64,000 nt of DNA from Prorocentrum cordatum (taxonomy: Eukaryota; Sar; Dinophyceae; Prorocentrales; Prorocentraceae), in NCBI GenBank assembly GCA_963575745.1, contig CAUYUJ010017842.1:77001-141000 (forward strand), written 5' to 3'. Within the stretch, counting starts at the first letter, position 1; every line of letters starts with the position of its first letter. Below, piece after piece: positions 31,442-42,660 of this stretch. Both the position numbers and the translations under genes were made by a program. The notes beneath the pieces are model-generated. The model searched no databases and was not told the DNA's origin. It worked only from the letters and a program-made list of their open reading frames with translations.

Positions 31442-31830
31442 GGTCCAGCAGAGGGCCATCTTACGCAGGTGAAGCCAGACCTCGCCTCCATGGGCGACGC
31501 CGGCCGTCTGCGCAGCCTCTGAGAGGTCCAATTGAGTGCTGTCTTACCAAGACCAAGCCGAACCTCGCCTCCCCGGGCGCTGCCAACCGACAACCAACGC
31601 CACTTTCGTGAACCCCGTGAAGGTTCAGCGGTGTGCTGCATGATGCAAAGCGGAATCTCGCCTCTCTAGACGCTATCAACTGCACACGTGTCGGAAGTTC
31701 CTTGAGCTCCTGGGCGGTCCAGCGGAGTGCCGTCCTACGCAGATCAAGAGAGACATCACCTCCCTGGGAGCCGCGCAACTGTCGCTACTGTCGTGCGCGA
31801 CTGCATAGTTTAGCGGGGACGTCGTACGCA
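31442..31830 (-). repeat. About 94-bp degenerate tandem repeat
   Basis: Units start at GG(T/C)CCAGC-like words at 31442, 31525, 31622, 31715 and about 31809 (spacing 83, 97, 93 and 94). Each contains a CTCGCCTCC or CATCACCTCC word. On the minus strand the units read like GEARFGLGKTALNWTSQ with variants. It may derive from an old exonic repeat. Confidence 0.6.
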
Positions 31831-31889
31831 GGTCAATCGAGGTCTCGTGTCTACGAAGCCTGGATGTGAACCGTCGGGCACGAGGGTCC

Positions 31890-32362
31890 CAACACACCCA
31901 GCGCTGGCGCCTACGACGGCAACAAAGAGAAGAAAATCGTCCACGACCTCAACGACGACAGCAACGACAAGAAGCGGTAACGACGACGACGGAGTGGACG
32001 ACGAATATGCAGACGGCGGCGGCGACGACGACGACGACGAAGTCGGCGACAACGAAGACAATGGCCGGCGACGGCGGCGACGACGACGATGACGACGGCG
32101 ACGACGGCGGCTGCGGCGGCAGCGGCGGCGGCGGACGCCCTGGCCTGGCGCGGCATGGCGGCGGCCCTGGCGCACGCCGCAGCGGGCCGCGCCGCCAGGG
32201 CGGCACAGCAGGCGGATCGACACGGAGTGCAGCGCCATCGCGCCCGCACGGCCGCGGGGGCGCGCGGGCGCGCGGTGCCGGCGCTGGCAGCGAGGCCGCC
32301 GCCCCCGCGCGAGGGCGACCCTCGGGCTGCCGAGCGAGCGGGTGTGGTCGTCCCCCGCCTCC
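31890..32362. other. ACGACG-rich array then GC-rich spacer
   Basis: 31960-32110 is GAC/ACG triplets. 32110-32360 is very GC-rich with Ala/Arg-rich frames on both strands and no motif. Confidence 0.4.
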
Positions 32363-32382
32363 CATCCTCATCATCCTCATCC

Positions 32383-32427
<45 letters not shown>

Positions 32428-32520
32428 CCACCACCATCCTCATCATCATCACCACCATCACCACCACCATCCTCATCCTCATCCTCATCCTCATCATCAT
32501 CATCATCATCATCATCGTCG

Positions 32521-32618
<98 letters not shown>

Positions 32619-32735
32619 GTCATCATCATCGTCATCATCATCATCATCATCATCATCATGTCATCCCGCGGGGGAGGAAGAGGAGGAGGAGGAAGAAGAA
32701 GAGGAAGAGGAGGAGGAGGAGGAGAAATAATAAGA
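32363..32735. repeat. (ATC/CAT)n array followed by GGA tract
   Basis: Nearly 300 bases of CAT triplets, then an abrupt switch to AGAGGAGGAGGA after TCCCGCGGGGG. Confidence 0.9.
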
Positions 32736-33164
32736 AAAAAGATGATGGTGTGGATTTGAATTGCTGCCGTTACCGTTACGGGCGGGGGGGGAGCATCCTT
32801 TTTCGTCGGTAATACATCGTGTAAGAGGTATGAGATGTAGGCAAAAAAAGGGGTGGTGATAGGAAGGGGGATGCGAATCTGTTCCCGCAGATCGCGATAC
32901 TGAAACACCAGGGCAACTAACGATCGCCTTCCACTCGGCACCCGAACCCAAATGGCGGAGGGATGATACTCTACAGGCCTATCCTGATTCCACCTACGTA
33001 ACAAGGTTACCTCACACTCGGGAATGGAGGCCGCTGGACCGTCGCTGCCCGTACAGCTGGGCCCCGGTCTCGCGCGGAGGTCCGCTCTCCGCCCACGCCG
33101 CCGCTCGGCGAGGCGTGGGCCTGGAGGGCACCGCCAGTGAAGCCGCAGGCACTGCATGGCCGCG
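32736..33164. other. No recognisable gene
   Basis: Unique DNA. On the minus strand GAGTGTGAGGTAACC near 33010-33030 could be an exon-donor boundary of a GC-rich exon (33165-33024), but no family is recognised. Confidence 0.25.
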
Positions 33165-33171
33165 TCCCTTG

Positions 33172-33308
33172 ATGGGCGTGTTTTCCACCACCACCACCAT
33201 AAGTTGGCGGGGGAGGGGGTCCTCCTCCTGCTCCTCCTCCTCCTGCTCCTACTCCTCTTCCTTCCCCCCTCCAACTTATGGTGGTGGTGGTGGAAAACGG
33301 GCTAATCA
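33172..33308. mobile_element. Introner-like inverted-repeat element with perfect TSD
   Basis: The left arm ATGGGCGTGTTTTCCACCAC then CACCACCATAAGTTGG is inverted as CCAACTTATGGTGGTGGTGG then TGGAAAACGGGCTAATCA. The core is short: GGGTCCTCCTCCTGCTCC and more CCT. TCCCTTG lies directly on both sides (33165-33171 and 33309-33315), a perfect 7-bp target duplication. This is the shortest and best-bounded copy. Confidence 0.8.
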
Positions 33309-33339
33309 TCCCTTGTCAGCTGCTAGCGAGGGTGGGAAG

Positions 33340-33485
33340 TGAGAAGGAGAAGGCCTTCTCAGAAGGCGGCGGGGCTTCTCAGGAGCCCTCCCCGGCCTTC
33401 TGAAACATTGTGCAGTGTCTTCGGGGAATGCTCAGAACACTTCTCGGAAGGCCAGGGGGACTTCCGAGCCTTCTGAGAAGGCCCG
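33340..33485. repeat. GCCTTCTCAGAAGGC palindrome cluster
   Basis: GCCTTCTCAGAAGGC and GCCTTCTGAGAAGGC, with related halves, occur several times within 150 bases. Confidence 0.6.
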
Positions 33486-33492
33486 CCCCTTC

Positions 33493-33894
33493 TCACTTTT
33501 CGCCCAGGCTCACCGCCGCCCCAGCTTGGTACTGATGGAAAACAAAATCAATCATTCGCTGCGCAGGGTTTCCGCCCGCAGACCCCTGGGCATCGTGGAC
33601 TGGACATTCTTCGGGCATGGACAGATACCTGTCGTTGGCCACGAGGGCATCGGCGCGCACGGTGCCGTGTCCGTTTCCCCGGCCTCTGCCGAACTTGGCC
33701 TCGATATCACCGGGAGCCCTTTCTATCATGTGACCCAGGGAGAGTATCCGCTCAAAGAGGTCATCGTGCTGCTGCTGAGCTCGCGGTATGCAGACGGCGA
33801 GGGGCCGCAGCAGTGTGATGGCTCGTTGTTGGGCGACGCTCAAGGCCCATAATAGAATGGTAACGAATTGAAAGCCTGGGATGTAGAACCGCAC
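33493..33894 (-). CDS. Unrecognised open frame, possible exon
   Basis: 133 codons, opening with a hydrophobic stretch (FQFVTILLWALSVAQQ) that could be a signal or membrane segment, followed by HDDLFERILSLGHMIERAPG and DIEAKFGRGRG. It opens with GTG rather than ATG, so if real it is an internal exon or starts at a later Met. No family is recognised and no splice site is certain. Amino-acid composition is less biased than in the simple-repeat frames, which is the only reason to list it. Confidence 0.2.
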   Translation of the reverse strand: MRFYIPGFQFVTILLWALSVAQQRAITLLRPLAVCIPRAQQQHDDLFERILSLGHMIERAPGDIEAKFGRGRGNGHGTVRADALVANDRYLSMPEECPVHDAQGSAGGNPAQRMIDFVFHQYQAGAAVSLGEK

Positions 33895-35199
33895 GGTTCG
33901 GTCTTCTAGCTAGTCGGGCGAATTCGAATATTGCCGACGTCTCGTCGGCTCGTTCCCGTGATTTCGCATTGACATCGGTCAGCTGGACCCATGAGGCTGG
34001 CTGTATACCATCTTCTGGGATGCACAGATACATACTAATACTATACGTACGTTCTCCTTGGAGGCGCACGTCCGACCCGAACACATAGTATACTCATATT
34101 GTAAGATATCGTTTCCCGAGCTGTGTGGCCAGAAAGCGCCCGCCACGACGCATAGACTATAAGAATTCTCGGTACGCGCGTCGCCCATGTGAGGGGCGAC
34201 GAACACATAGTATAAGCATGTTGGGGTGACGCCGATGCGAATCTGGCGTTAAGGATGTGGATGAGATATATGACGGGGTCGGTCCTGGCACCGTCTGTCT
34301 CAACTCCATAGTTGATCAAGTTGCTGAGGATTCGCATCACAATGTGGCGCGCGGTGTCGCCTAGACCGCGCTGCAATGCAGCTGCCTGATGTTGTGGGTC
34401 ACACGGCCGCTCGTCACGTTAAACCAGACGTGGCTTTCCAATACCCAATATCCAAGAGATGCGTTTCCTTGCGGGGACCAGCAAGGTCCTCGCGTGTTTG
34501 TGTAGTCGTTGCCTCTATGCATGAAGCCGATACCAGCTCCAACTGCTAGACACAAAAGCAACAACAATCACGAGGCCATGTTGTAATGAAGTTGTGGTGT
34601 GCTACTTGATTGTAATGGAGCCGTTGACCGTCGAATGCTCCTCGGGGTTCTGAAATCAAGCTCCTCTCGGACATGCACGTCTCCAGGCAACTGGACTCCA
34701 AGCGCGTAAGTCGAAGAATCCTTCTGGTTGTTGACACCGAATGTCGTGGTACTGACTGGCATTTCGAAGGCTGGCGCAAACCCTTCATCGACCAGACAAA
34801 TCGTGCCGCGTATACATTCAACTGCTCGTTCCCGATGTCACTTGGCTGATGGCTTTGATCGGTAGCAAACAATAAAAGAGTGGTTCCTCGGAGAAACTTC
34901 CGGCGAGTTAGCGCAGGTATGGCGTAACGGGTGGTGTATAGCACTTTCAAGAACCAGCCTGAGTAGGACAGCTCAGCGACCGAGTCAAAAGCATCATTCT
35001 CGTGTGTACTATATCATGTAAGCGGCATTGGATGTATAGGGAAAGGGATGGCGCTAGGAAGGAGGATGGGACTGCTTTCCCCGCGCAGAGCGAATACTGC
35101 TACATCCAAGCGTATAGGGCACGTGTGCCTTATGGCAATCGAGCCCAGATGGCGGCAGGAGGGTGCTCATGAGCCGGTCTCGAGACCACCCCAAACGGT
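33895..35199. other. No recognisable gene
   Basis: Unique DNA. GAACACATAGTATA occurs twice (34080 and 34200). Confidence 0.35.
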
Positions 35200-35370
35200 T
35201 CCCCTAAAGCAATAACTGGGGGCGCCAGCGTGGGAGGGCGCCCCTCGACTGCCTTCTGGAGGGTTCCAGAACTGCCCGAAGACGGCCCCGAGACTCCCCC
35301 ATGACAAAAACCTGAACAACAACGGGTTCCCCAGTGCCCCCTAAGAGGGCCCCAAGATGGCCCAAGAAAA
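35200..35370. repeat. CCAAGATGGCCC short-motif patch
   Basis: Small member of the CAAGA motif class. Confidence 0.45.
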
Positions 35371-36469
<1,099 letters not shown>

Positions 36470-37197
36470 GGCCCTCGGGCAGTGCAGACTATCAATACCA
36501 AAAGGCATGACACAGATTCAGCATTTCCGAGACGCCAGCCCGTACTACCACCCTCGCGACAACAAAGCCACTGACAGTCTCACGGTCCAGCTGGCTCATC
36601 CCTAAAGATGGCAAAATCGGAGAAGGAACATTAGGCTACACAGTTGACTCTATTCCAAGCCCCGACTTCCCCAAGTGTGGTGTCGATCCGGGCATTCGGG
36701 CGGGGACGAAGCTATCGGCAGCAGTGCCACTTACGGCAAGTGCAGCAGACAAATTCAAAGACCCAGCCATGTGGATCTGGCCTGATTTGCCAAATCAGAA
36801 AAGCAGATGCCTGCACAGGCATGCAAAGGTCAAATTCTTCGAATCATCAGGCATACCCTGATGAACGAGGCAAGGCGATGGCCATTGCACTGAGGCTAAA
36901 ACGCGCAGCGTCAAAACACTCTCTTCAGATCTATAGCGGTTCCCGCCAAATCAACGCATGAGTCAGTCTAGAGTCCTCCTTAAATTTGTCGTCACAATGC
37001 TCTGCAGTGGCCCTGGACATCCACTAATACGTCGGGGGCATTTCTTGCGCAACATGTGTGCGCGCTGCAAAGATCATAAACATGCGCTAATACTTGTATA
37101 CTGGTCGTACTGGGCCGCGTTGGGTGAACATGCGAGGCAAACCCTGCTGACAAATTCCGTCACTCCATCGGTGCGGATGATGACAACCGTTGCAGTC
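36470..37197. other. No recognisable gene
   Basis: Unique DNA with a GATGCCTGCACAGGCATG hairpin at about 36807-36824. This could be downstream or intronic sequence of the zinc-finger gene. Confidence 0.3.
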
Positions 37198-37683
37198 TCA
37201 AGCAGTTGCCCTGAGCGGTTCCAACATCTCCGATCGATCTACCCTACTTGAACTGCTGAAGTTGAAAACGATTCTGCTTGTTAGAGACCTGGAGGCTAAC
37301 CTGAGGCGCCTTCTCCGCATAGCTGGCGCCATTGGGGTCATGGATGCGATTGCCATTGAGGGCGCATGCTTCAAAGTCGGATGGCAGCTGTCACAAACGT
37401 TAAACGCACAATGGAAGTGGCATCTCCAGCGCGTGGCATGTCTGGGGATAACCCCATCACAATTGCTACATACCCGCTGCTGCATTATTTGAGACTGGTG
37501 CCATCTAAGACCATCTTTTCGCTTCGTGACGGGGTGGCCCATCGGGCAAACCAAGAAGGGCGGCGTCCGGAAGAGACTCCCCGAGTCGCACTGGCCGCTC
37601 TGCGACGATACCGATTCCCATGAGTCCGTCGGCGATCCCTGCAGTTCGGCCTCCCTCTGATGTAGCACATCAAGGGTCTCCAT
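37198..37683 (-). CDS. ZZ/C1-like zinc-finger protein, partial
   Basis: From the ATG at 37683 the frame reads METLDVLHQREAELQGSPTD, a Ser-rich linker, then the zinc-binding module. FLVCPMGHPV precedes VCSNCDGVIPRHATRWRCHF and HCAFNVCDSCH. The Cys pairs (CxxC, then C...HC, then CxxC) give two possible zinc sites, the pattern of ZZ or C1-like fingers that often bind protein partners. A basic stretch RRRRLRLASR and a Ser-rich tail follow to the stop at 37198. The frame stays open upstream to 38118 without conserved features, so the start is a guess and more exons may exist. No enzymatic domain is attached in this window. Confidence 0.5.
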   Translation of the reverse strand: METLDVLHQREAELQGSPTDSWESVSSQSGQCDSGSLFRTPPFLVCPMGHPVTKRKDGLRWHQSQIMQQRVCSNCDGVIPRHATRWRCHFHCAFNVCDSCHPTLKHAPSMAIASMTPMAPAMRRRRLRLASRSLTSRIVFNFSSSSRVDRSEMLEPLRATA

Positions 37684-37979
37684 GTGCACTTCAGCGCCGG
37701 TGTCGAGATCTTGCCGCGCCCAGAGCGGTATACTCAGCAGCGGTGGCACGCAGGATACCGGAGCGGACAGCGCTCTGGCGGGAGGATTGGCCGTTCCGGA
37801 AACAATCGCCCGCACCTGGGCGGCGAGCGGGAAGGGGGCCGAGCGACGGGGGGGGGCATCTGAGAAGGCACCCCGCGCCTGCCAGAGGCCCGCCTTCTGA
37901 GAGGCTCCGAACGGCGCCCGTGCACCGCACCAGATCTGGATTCCTTTCAGGCCCCGCTCCAACACGGTGCGGTGCAGAG

Positions 37980-38140
37980 TCTTTTGTCGGCTCCTAGATC
38001 TGGAGGTCGGAAAGGGGTGTGGCAGAAAGAGGTGTGGTGTGCCAATCGTGGGAATGGCGCGGTCATCTGCGATAGGTAGCCTCACAGCATCTGCACCACA
38101 CCCCTTTCTATAGTACACACCACACCCCTCTCCTGCCCCC
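37980..38140. repeat. GGTGTGGTGT inverted repeat
   Basis: GAAAGGGGTGTGG near 38009 is inverted as CCACACCCCTTTC at 38097-38109. Further CACCACACCCC words follow. Confidence 0.5.
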
Positions 38141-38334
38141 AGACCGTAGACGAACGTCTACATGTCGGCACCCTACCGCTCCAGGCCCGAGGAGCGACGA
38201 CGCCCGGGGAGACGCCGGCGCGGCACGGTGCACACGAGCCGTCCGCGGAGGAGGGGGGCGGGGAGCCATCCGCGGAGGCAGCACCCCCCCCGCCTGCTCT
38301 CGGACGGCCCGCCCCCCGTCGCTCTGCCCACTCC
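38108..38334 (-). CDS. Candidate downstream exon of a two-exon gene
   Basis: If the adjacent inverted-repeat element is removed as a GT-AG intron, the frame continues from the exon at 38511-38694 in phase: GSGQSDGGRAVREQAGGVLP, then an Arg/Pro-rich tail. No domain is recognised. Support comes only from the phase match and the acceptor CATCACAG followed by GG. Confidence 0.4.
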
Positions 38335-38339
38335 CTGTG

Positions 38340-38509
38340 ATGGGCCGATTTCCCACCAGCGCTACCATGGGCAGGAGGGGGAGGAGGAGGAGGAGGAGGA
38401 GGAGGAGGAGGAGGAGGAGGAGGAGGAGGAGGAGGAGGAGGAGGACCTCCCCATCCCCCCTTCCCCCCCGTCCTACTCATGGTAGCGGCGGTGGAAAATG
38501 GACCCATCA
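38340..38509. mobile_element. Introner-like inverted-repeat element with splice sites at its ends
   Basis: The left arm ATGGGCCGATTTCCCACCAG then CGCTACCATG is inverted as CATGGTAGCGGCGGTGG then AAAATGGACCCATCA, around a pure GGA core. CCCTGTG (38333-38339) and CCTTGCG (38510-38516) flank it, a 5-of-7 target duplication. On the minus strand the donor is GCGCAAG then GTGATGGG, and the acceptor is CCCATCACAG then GG. Both are made by the element end plus target bases. The predicted intron is 38510 to 38335. Confidence 0.75.
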
Positions 38510-38510
38510 C

Positions 38511-38694
38511 CTTGCGCGCCGCCGAGCACCGCGCCGCCCTCCGGCATCTCGTCCGCCACCTCGGACCAGGACCGATGCTGCAGCAGGGTGCCCACCGCCG
38601 CGGCGACCCGGGAGCGCGACTTCCGCTGGCGCGCGTGGAAGCGCAGCAGGAAGCGCAGCACGACCTTCTTCGGCTCCAGGCTGGCGAGCGCTTC
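38511..38694 (-). CDS. Exon with LEPKKVVLRFL motif, family unknown
   Basis: The frame reads EALASLEPKKVVLRFLLRFH, ARQRKSRSRVAAAVGTLLQH and RSWSEVADEMPEGGAVLGGA. It starts after a plausible acceptor (CTCGGACAG, at 38695 on the minus strand) and ends at a strong donor AAG/GTGATG. The alternating charged and hydrophobic pattern suggests helices. A related motif, LLGGLEPKAAVLRFLAELSG, occurs on the minus strand near 60690-60770, so the two may be paralogous exons. I do not recognise the family. The size (184 bases) and clean boundaries make it more credible than most frames here. Confidence 0.45.
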
Positions 38695-41216
38695 CTGTCC
38701 GAGAGCACCAAGTCGGCAACCCAACGCGCACAAGCTCAGCACCATTGGGGGAAGGCTGGGCTTGTAAGACCACGCCCGGCTCAGGAAACAAGACCAAAGA
38801 ACCCCCAGGAACGCACAATAAGGGAACAAAACCACAGAACCCCGAGGAACGCAGCCAGGCGCAGGTCTGGCACCAATCGGTTCTTGGAAAACAAGTCCGC
38901 CGACCTTTTCGGCGTTTGTGAGGGGCTTTTCCGTTTGGGTCGTCGTCGTCGCCGTCGCCGTCGCCACTCCTCGCCTGTCCGTGGGTCCTCCTCCTTAAGC
39001 GTTCCAACCATAGGGAACTCGAGCAACGTCGTAATCGAGTCGAAGTGAAGCCGTTTCCCTTTGATCCCTTCCCCGCTGGGGAGGGAGGGTCCCCGGGGGA
39101 TCCCAGGAGGGGTCGCGGGGATTGTGCACCTCCTCTCCAGGGGGGGGGGCATCTCTCCCTGAGAGAAGCTTCCCCTTTCATTTCTTGCCTCCCAGACGCG
39201 TCCTGCTCACTTGTGCTGCGGCTTCCTCCAAGACTGCCCTGAAACAGCCCAAGATCGCTCCAAGATGCCCTCAATACTGCGGTTGGGCCCAGCAGGCACC
39301 AGGAGGGGCAGGAAGCAGAACCGCCAAAGCAGGAGAACGCACGGGGAGGGAGGGAGAAGAAACGGAACTGGAAAACCATGGCCGGGAATACGCGCGCCGG
39401 AAGAGAAATCGGACGGAGCATGTTGCGGCATGGGGAAAGCTCAAGCCGGAACGGCGTAGGGAGAGGTAGGCCTTCTCTGGGAGATTCACGTGCTGGAGCG
39501 GGTCCCCCCCCCTCCAAGCTAGATCAAGAGAGCGCAGCGGGCGCTGGTGCGCGAACAAGACGGGCCACAGGAGACACGAACGTCTACACAGGGTCGTCGA
39601 ACACCAGACGAAATCGAAGCCTGAATCTGATTTCTGCTATATATATATATATATATACATGCGCGTGTAAATACACACACATACAGAGTCTGTCGAGGGC
39701 GGGCGAGGTGCAAGCTCCCGACAGGACACCAAGAGGCAATGACCACGCAGCGCGACAGCCGCGCCGCGCTGCAGCGTTGCTGCGCGGCGGCGGATCTGCG
39801 CGGCTGAGAGACTGGACTACACACTCCAACAGACCCCTGCCTCACTTTTTCTGGGGAAATGGAGCGGACCACCTGGGCGAAGGCCAAAGCAGCCAAGCGA
39901 GCGACTGATCAGGGTGAGGTGCGCTGTGCTGAGCTTGTGGGTGCAGTGGAGGTTGATTGGAGAGGACACGAGAGAGGACACAAGACCCTCCCGAGGGCCA
40001 CCTTGCCGCAGGAATGTAAAAGGCATGGGTCGCGAAACGCGGGACACGAGGGTACCCTTGATTTGGCAGGGTCGACCTACTAATCAGCCTCGACTGTAAG
40101 CGCCTTTCCCAACATGACGCCAAATCACATAAGCAACACGAAAACGACCGCTCTTGCTGGTCTTCGCCCGCACACAGCCGAAGTGAACCCTGGAATCCCG
40201 GCCCTGACGAGTACGTAACTTGGCTCATCGCCAACCCCTCCCGCCAGACCAGACGATCAACGGCTCTGGGCCATTAAGCTGCCCCAGGGCGCCGAACAGA
40301 TCGGGCAACCTACAGCGCATTTGTTCGAGACGCTGGATGTCGGTGCCCTCCTCAAGATTGGCTCCCAGACACATCCCGAGGGTGCGCTCTGGAAATCTAA
40401 TTCGAAGGAGGGTGAGGAGCCTCCCTGAGGTTCACCCCCCGTAAAAGAAAGCATCCCATCGGTCCTCAAATCTTCTCGACCCTCGATCCTCTTTGATCCT
40501 CGTGGCGCCCTGGTGAGCCCAGGCCGCTTCGGGGGCCCCGCCGGGCCTTGTCCTCCTCGGTGGAGCGGGGCGCCCCCAGCTTCACGGTGGCGCGCCGGAA
40601 GTACGCGGGGGCCCGAGGGCCCGGAGGCGGTAAGGACTGGGCCCGCTCATAGGCATCACATTTAAAGTGGGGTCATGGATTTGCTTCGCCGCTGTCGGGC
40701 TCCCAGGGCACGAGACCGTCAGCAAACAGCCGAGCAGGATGAAGACTCGGCCCCGTGTGGAAGTGGGCGGCGCGCTGAAGCGCCGATGGCGCTGGCTTCG
40801 AAAGCCGAGGCTCAAGAAGCTGGCAGTGGGGGAGGGGCGGGATGAGCAGGTGGAGCAGGAGCTGCAGGAGCAGGAGGGAGAGGGGAGGGGATGGGAAGCA
40901 ACAGCAGAAGCAGCAGGAGCAGCAGGAGGGACGGGAGCGGGGAGCCACTATCTTCCAAACACCTCCCGCTGGACACCGAGATCTCCGACGACCCGAGCTC
41001 TTCGGGTCGCTGGCCACTGGTATTCTCGACCCCTTCCCCAGGACTGGCTTCCAATACTGAACGGTGCTTGAGAACCCCTGGGCCCAGAAGCGGCCACTGA
41101 TATTCTCGACCCCTTCCACAGGACTGGCTTTCAATGCTGAACGGTGCTTGAGAGTCCCTGGGCCCAGAAACGGCCCCTGGGAACCGACCGAAGGTTGAGA
41201 AGAACCCCCGGCGCGA
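38695..41216. other. No recognisable gene
   Basis: About 2.5 kb of unique DNA with a (TA)n run at 39638-39656. Low-complexity Arg/Ser frames are not credible. 40580-41160 contains a roughly 115-base direct repeat of CTGG(T/G)(A/C)TTCTCGACCCCTTCC-like DNA around 41010-41130. Confidence 0.35.
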
Positions 41217-41400
41217 CTCTTTCGAGTCGCCCTCGTCCTCCTCCTCCTCCTCCTCGTCCTCCTCCTCCTCCTCCTCCTTCCCCTTCTCCTCCTCCTCCTC
41301 CTCCTCCTCCTCCCTCCTCCTCCTCCTCCTCCTCCTCCTCCCTCCTCCTTCTCCTCCTCCTCCTCCTCCTCCTCCTCCTCCTCTTTCGAGTCGCCCTTGG
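41217..41400. repeat. CCT array bounded by direct repeats
   Basis: CTCTTTCGAGTCGCCCT occurs at about 41217 and again at about 41381, directly repeated on both sides of the CCT tract. Confidence 0.75.
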
Positions 41401-41530
41401 TCTGGTCGGGGTGCTTGCCGCGAGCGGCCGCGCGGAGCGCCGAGCATTCTCGAAGGCCACGATGGCATCGTCATCGCGCTGGCCCTTCTCGCAGGCCACC
41501 ATGAACTCCTCCATGAGGAGGGCGAGGAAA
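41401..41530 (-). other. Short exon-like frame
   Basis: Minus-strand MEEFMVACEKGQRDDDAIVA then FENARRSARPLAAS is compositionally normal protein between two low-complexity tracts. It could be an exon whose upstream polypyrimidine-like run is the CCT/CTT tract. The family is unknown. Confidence 0.3.
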
Positions 41531-41968
41531 AGCAGGAGGAGGAGGAGGAGAAAGAAGAGGAGGAGAAGGAGGAGAAAGAAGAGGAGGAGAAAGAAGAGGA
41601 GAAAGAAGAGGAGGAGGAGGAGAAAAGCAGGAGGAGGAGGAGAAAGAGGAGGAGAAGGAGAGAGGAGACGGGGGGAGAAAGGTTGAGAATCAAGCCGGCC
41701 AGCTCGAACGAGTCGGCGGGCCCCGCCCGAGTCCACCCTGCTTCCCATGACAGCAGAACCAATTCTTTCACAACTGGCCGTGTGCGCGTTTTTTTTAATT
41801 CGGCGTTTCGACATTGGGAGGAAGGGGGGGGAGGGGGGTGATCTGGCTCCAGACCTCTGCTTCGCGCGTCTGCTTGCGGGAGTGCTGCCTCTGGGGGAGA
41901 CCCCACCCGCTCGAAACAGGCGCCAACAAAACAGCCAAGATCTACTCCATGCGGGGGGAGGGGTCGGA
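41531..41968. other. GGAGAA-rich tract then unique DNA
   Basis: 41520-41690 is purine-rich. The rest shows no gene. Confidence 0.35.
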
Positions 41969-42162
41969 GGCCTGGAACTGGGCACCAACACCAACACAGG
42001 GGTCTGCCTCCACAGGGGGAAGATGATCCTAGATTTCGGCGTCGGTGGTAATTTTTCGGCCACCTTGGAAGCCAGAATATTGCCACCATCGACGGGATCC
42101 GGATCTTCTTCCCTCGGTGGAGGCACCCCGCCGACATTGGTGTTGGTGTCAACCTCTAGGCC
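41969..42162. mobile_element. 194-bp foldback element
   Basis: GGCCTGGAACTGGGCACCAA then CACCAACACAGGGG on the left is inverted as TTGGTGTTGGTGTCAACCTC then TAGGCC on the right. The arms, with mismatches, continue through TGCCTCCAC and GGAAGA(T/A)GATCC nearly to the centre. Like the 23709 foldback it carries a CACCAACACC word in the arm. No coding. Confidence 0.65.
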
Positions 42163-42375
42163 TGCGAAGGGGGGGGGGCCCGCGCCGATCGGCAAAACAA
42201 CGAATAAAAAAAACGATCACCAATCATTGAGAATGGCGCGCCCTCCCGTCTGCCCAACGGAAGGCGCTCGCCCGCGTGCGGCCCCGCCCCCGACGGCCTG
42301 GCGCGGGAACAGCGATGGGCCGCCCACGCGCGCGGGAGCGGAAGGGTCAGAAAACCATTGCGCGGCGCTTCGCTT

Positions 42376-42529
42376 ACTCCGAGTTTCTTAACAGGCGTCG
42401 GGGGGGCGTCACCCCCGCCGACAACCCCACATCGACCCCCGCTCCGACCCCCGTCGCGGCGCGACGACGAGGCGAGGTTGACCCGCGTCGGGGTGGGGTA
42501 CCCCCCCACGCTTATTAAGAAACCCAAAA
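42376..42529. mobile_element. GC-rich TIR element (family 2), copy 2
   Basis: Left end ACTCCGAGTTTCTTAACAGG, right end CGCTTATTAAGAAACC. The interior shares GACGACGAGGCGAGGTTGAC and GGGGTACCCC with the 923-1101 copy but lacks one of its two GACCCCCGTCGCGG blocks. Confidence 0.65.
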
Positions 42530-42531
42530 AA

Positions 42532-42660
42532 GGTCGGGCTACAGGCGGATTTTGGACGAAAAATGGAAAACAAGTCAAAACATGCCCCCAAATAGTCAAA
42601 CATAGCAAAAACAAGATCGTACCCTCACTATTTTTGATTATTTTCGCTGTTCCTCCTGAC
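42532..42660. mobile_element. AT-rich TIR element (family 1), copy C (truncated)
   Basis: The left end reads GGTCGGGCTACAGGCGGATT, so CATGTCCCCC is deleted. The interior GTCAAAACATG and TCACTATTTTTGATTATTTT and the right end TCCTCCTGAC match the family, but the last part of the right TIR is missing. It starts three bases after the GC-rich element. Confidence 0.65.
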
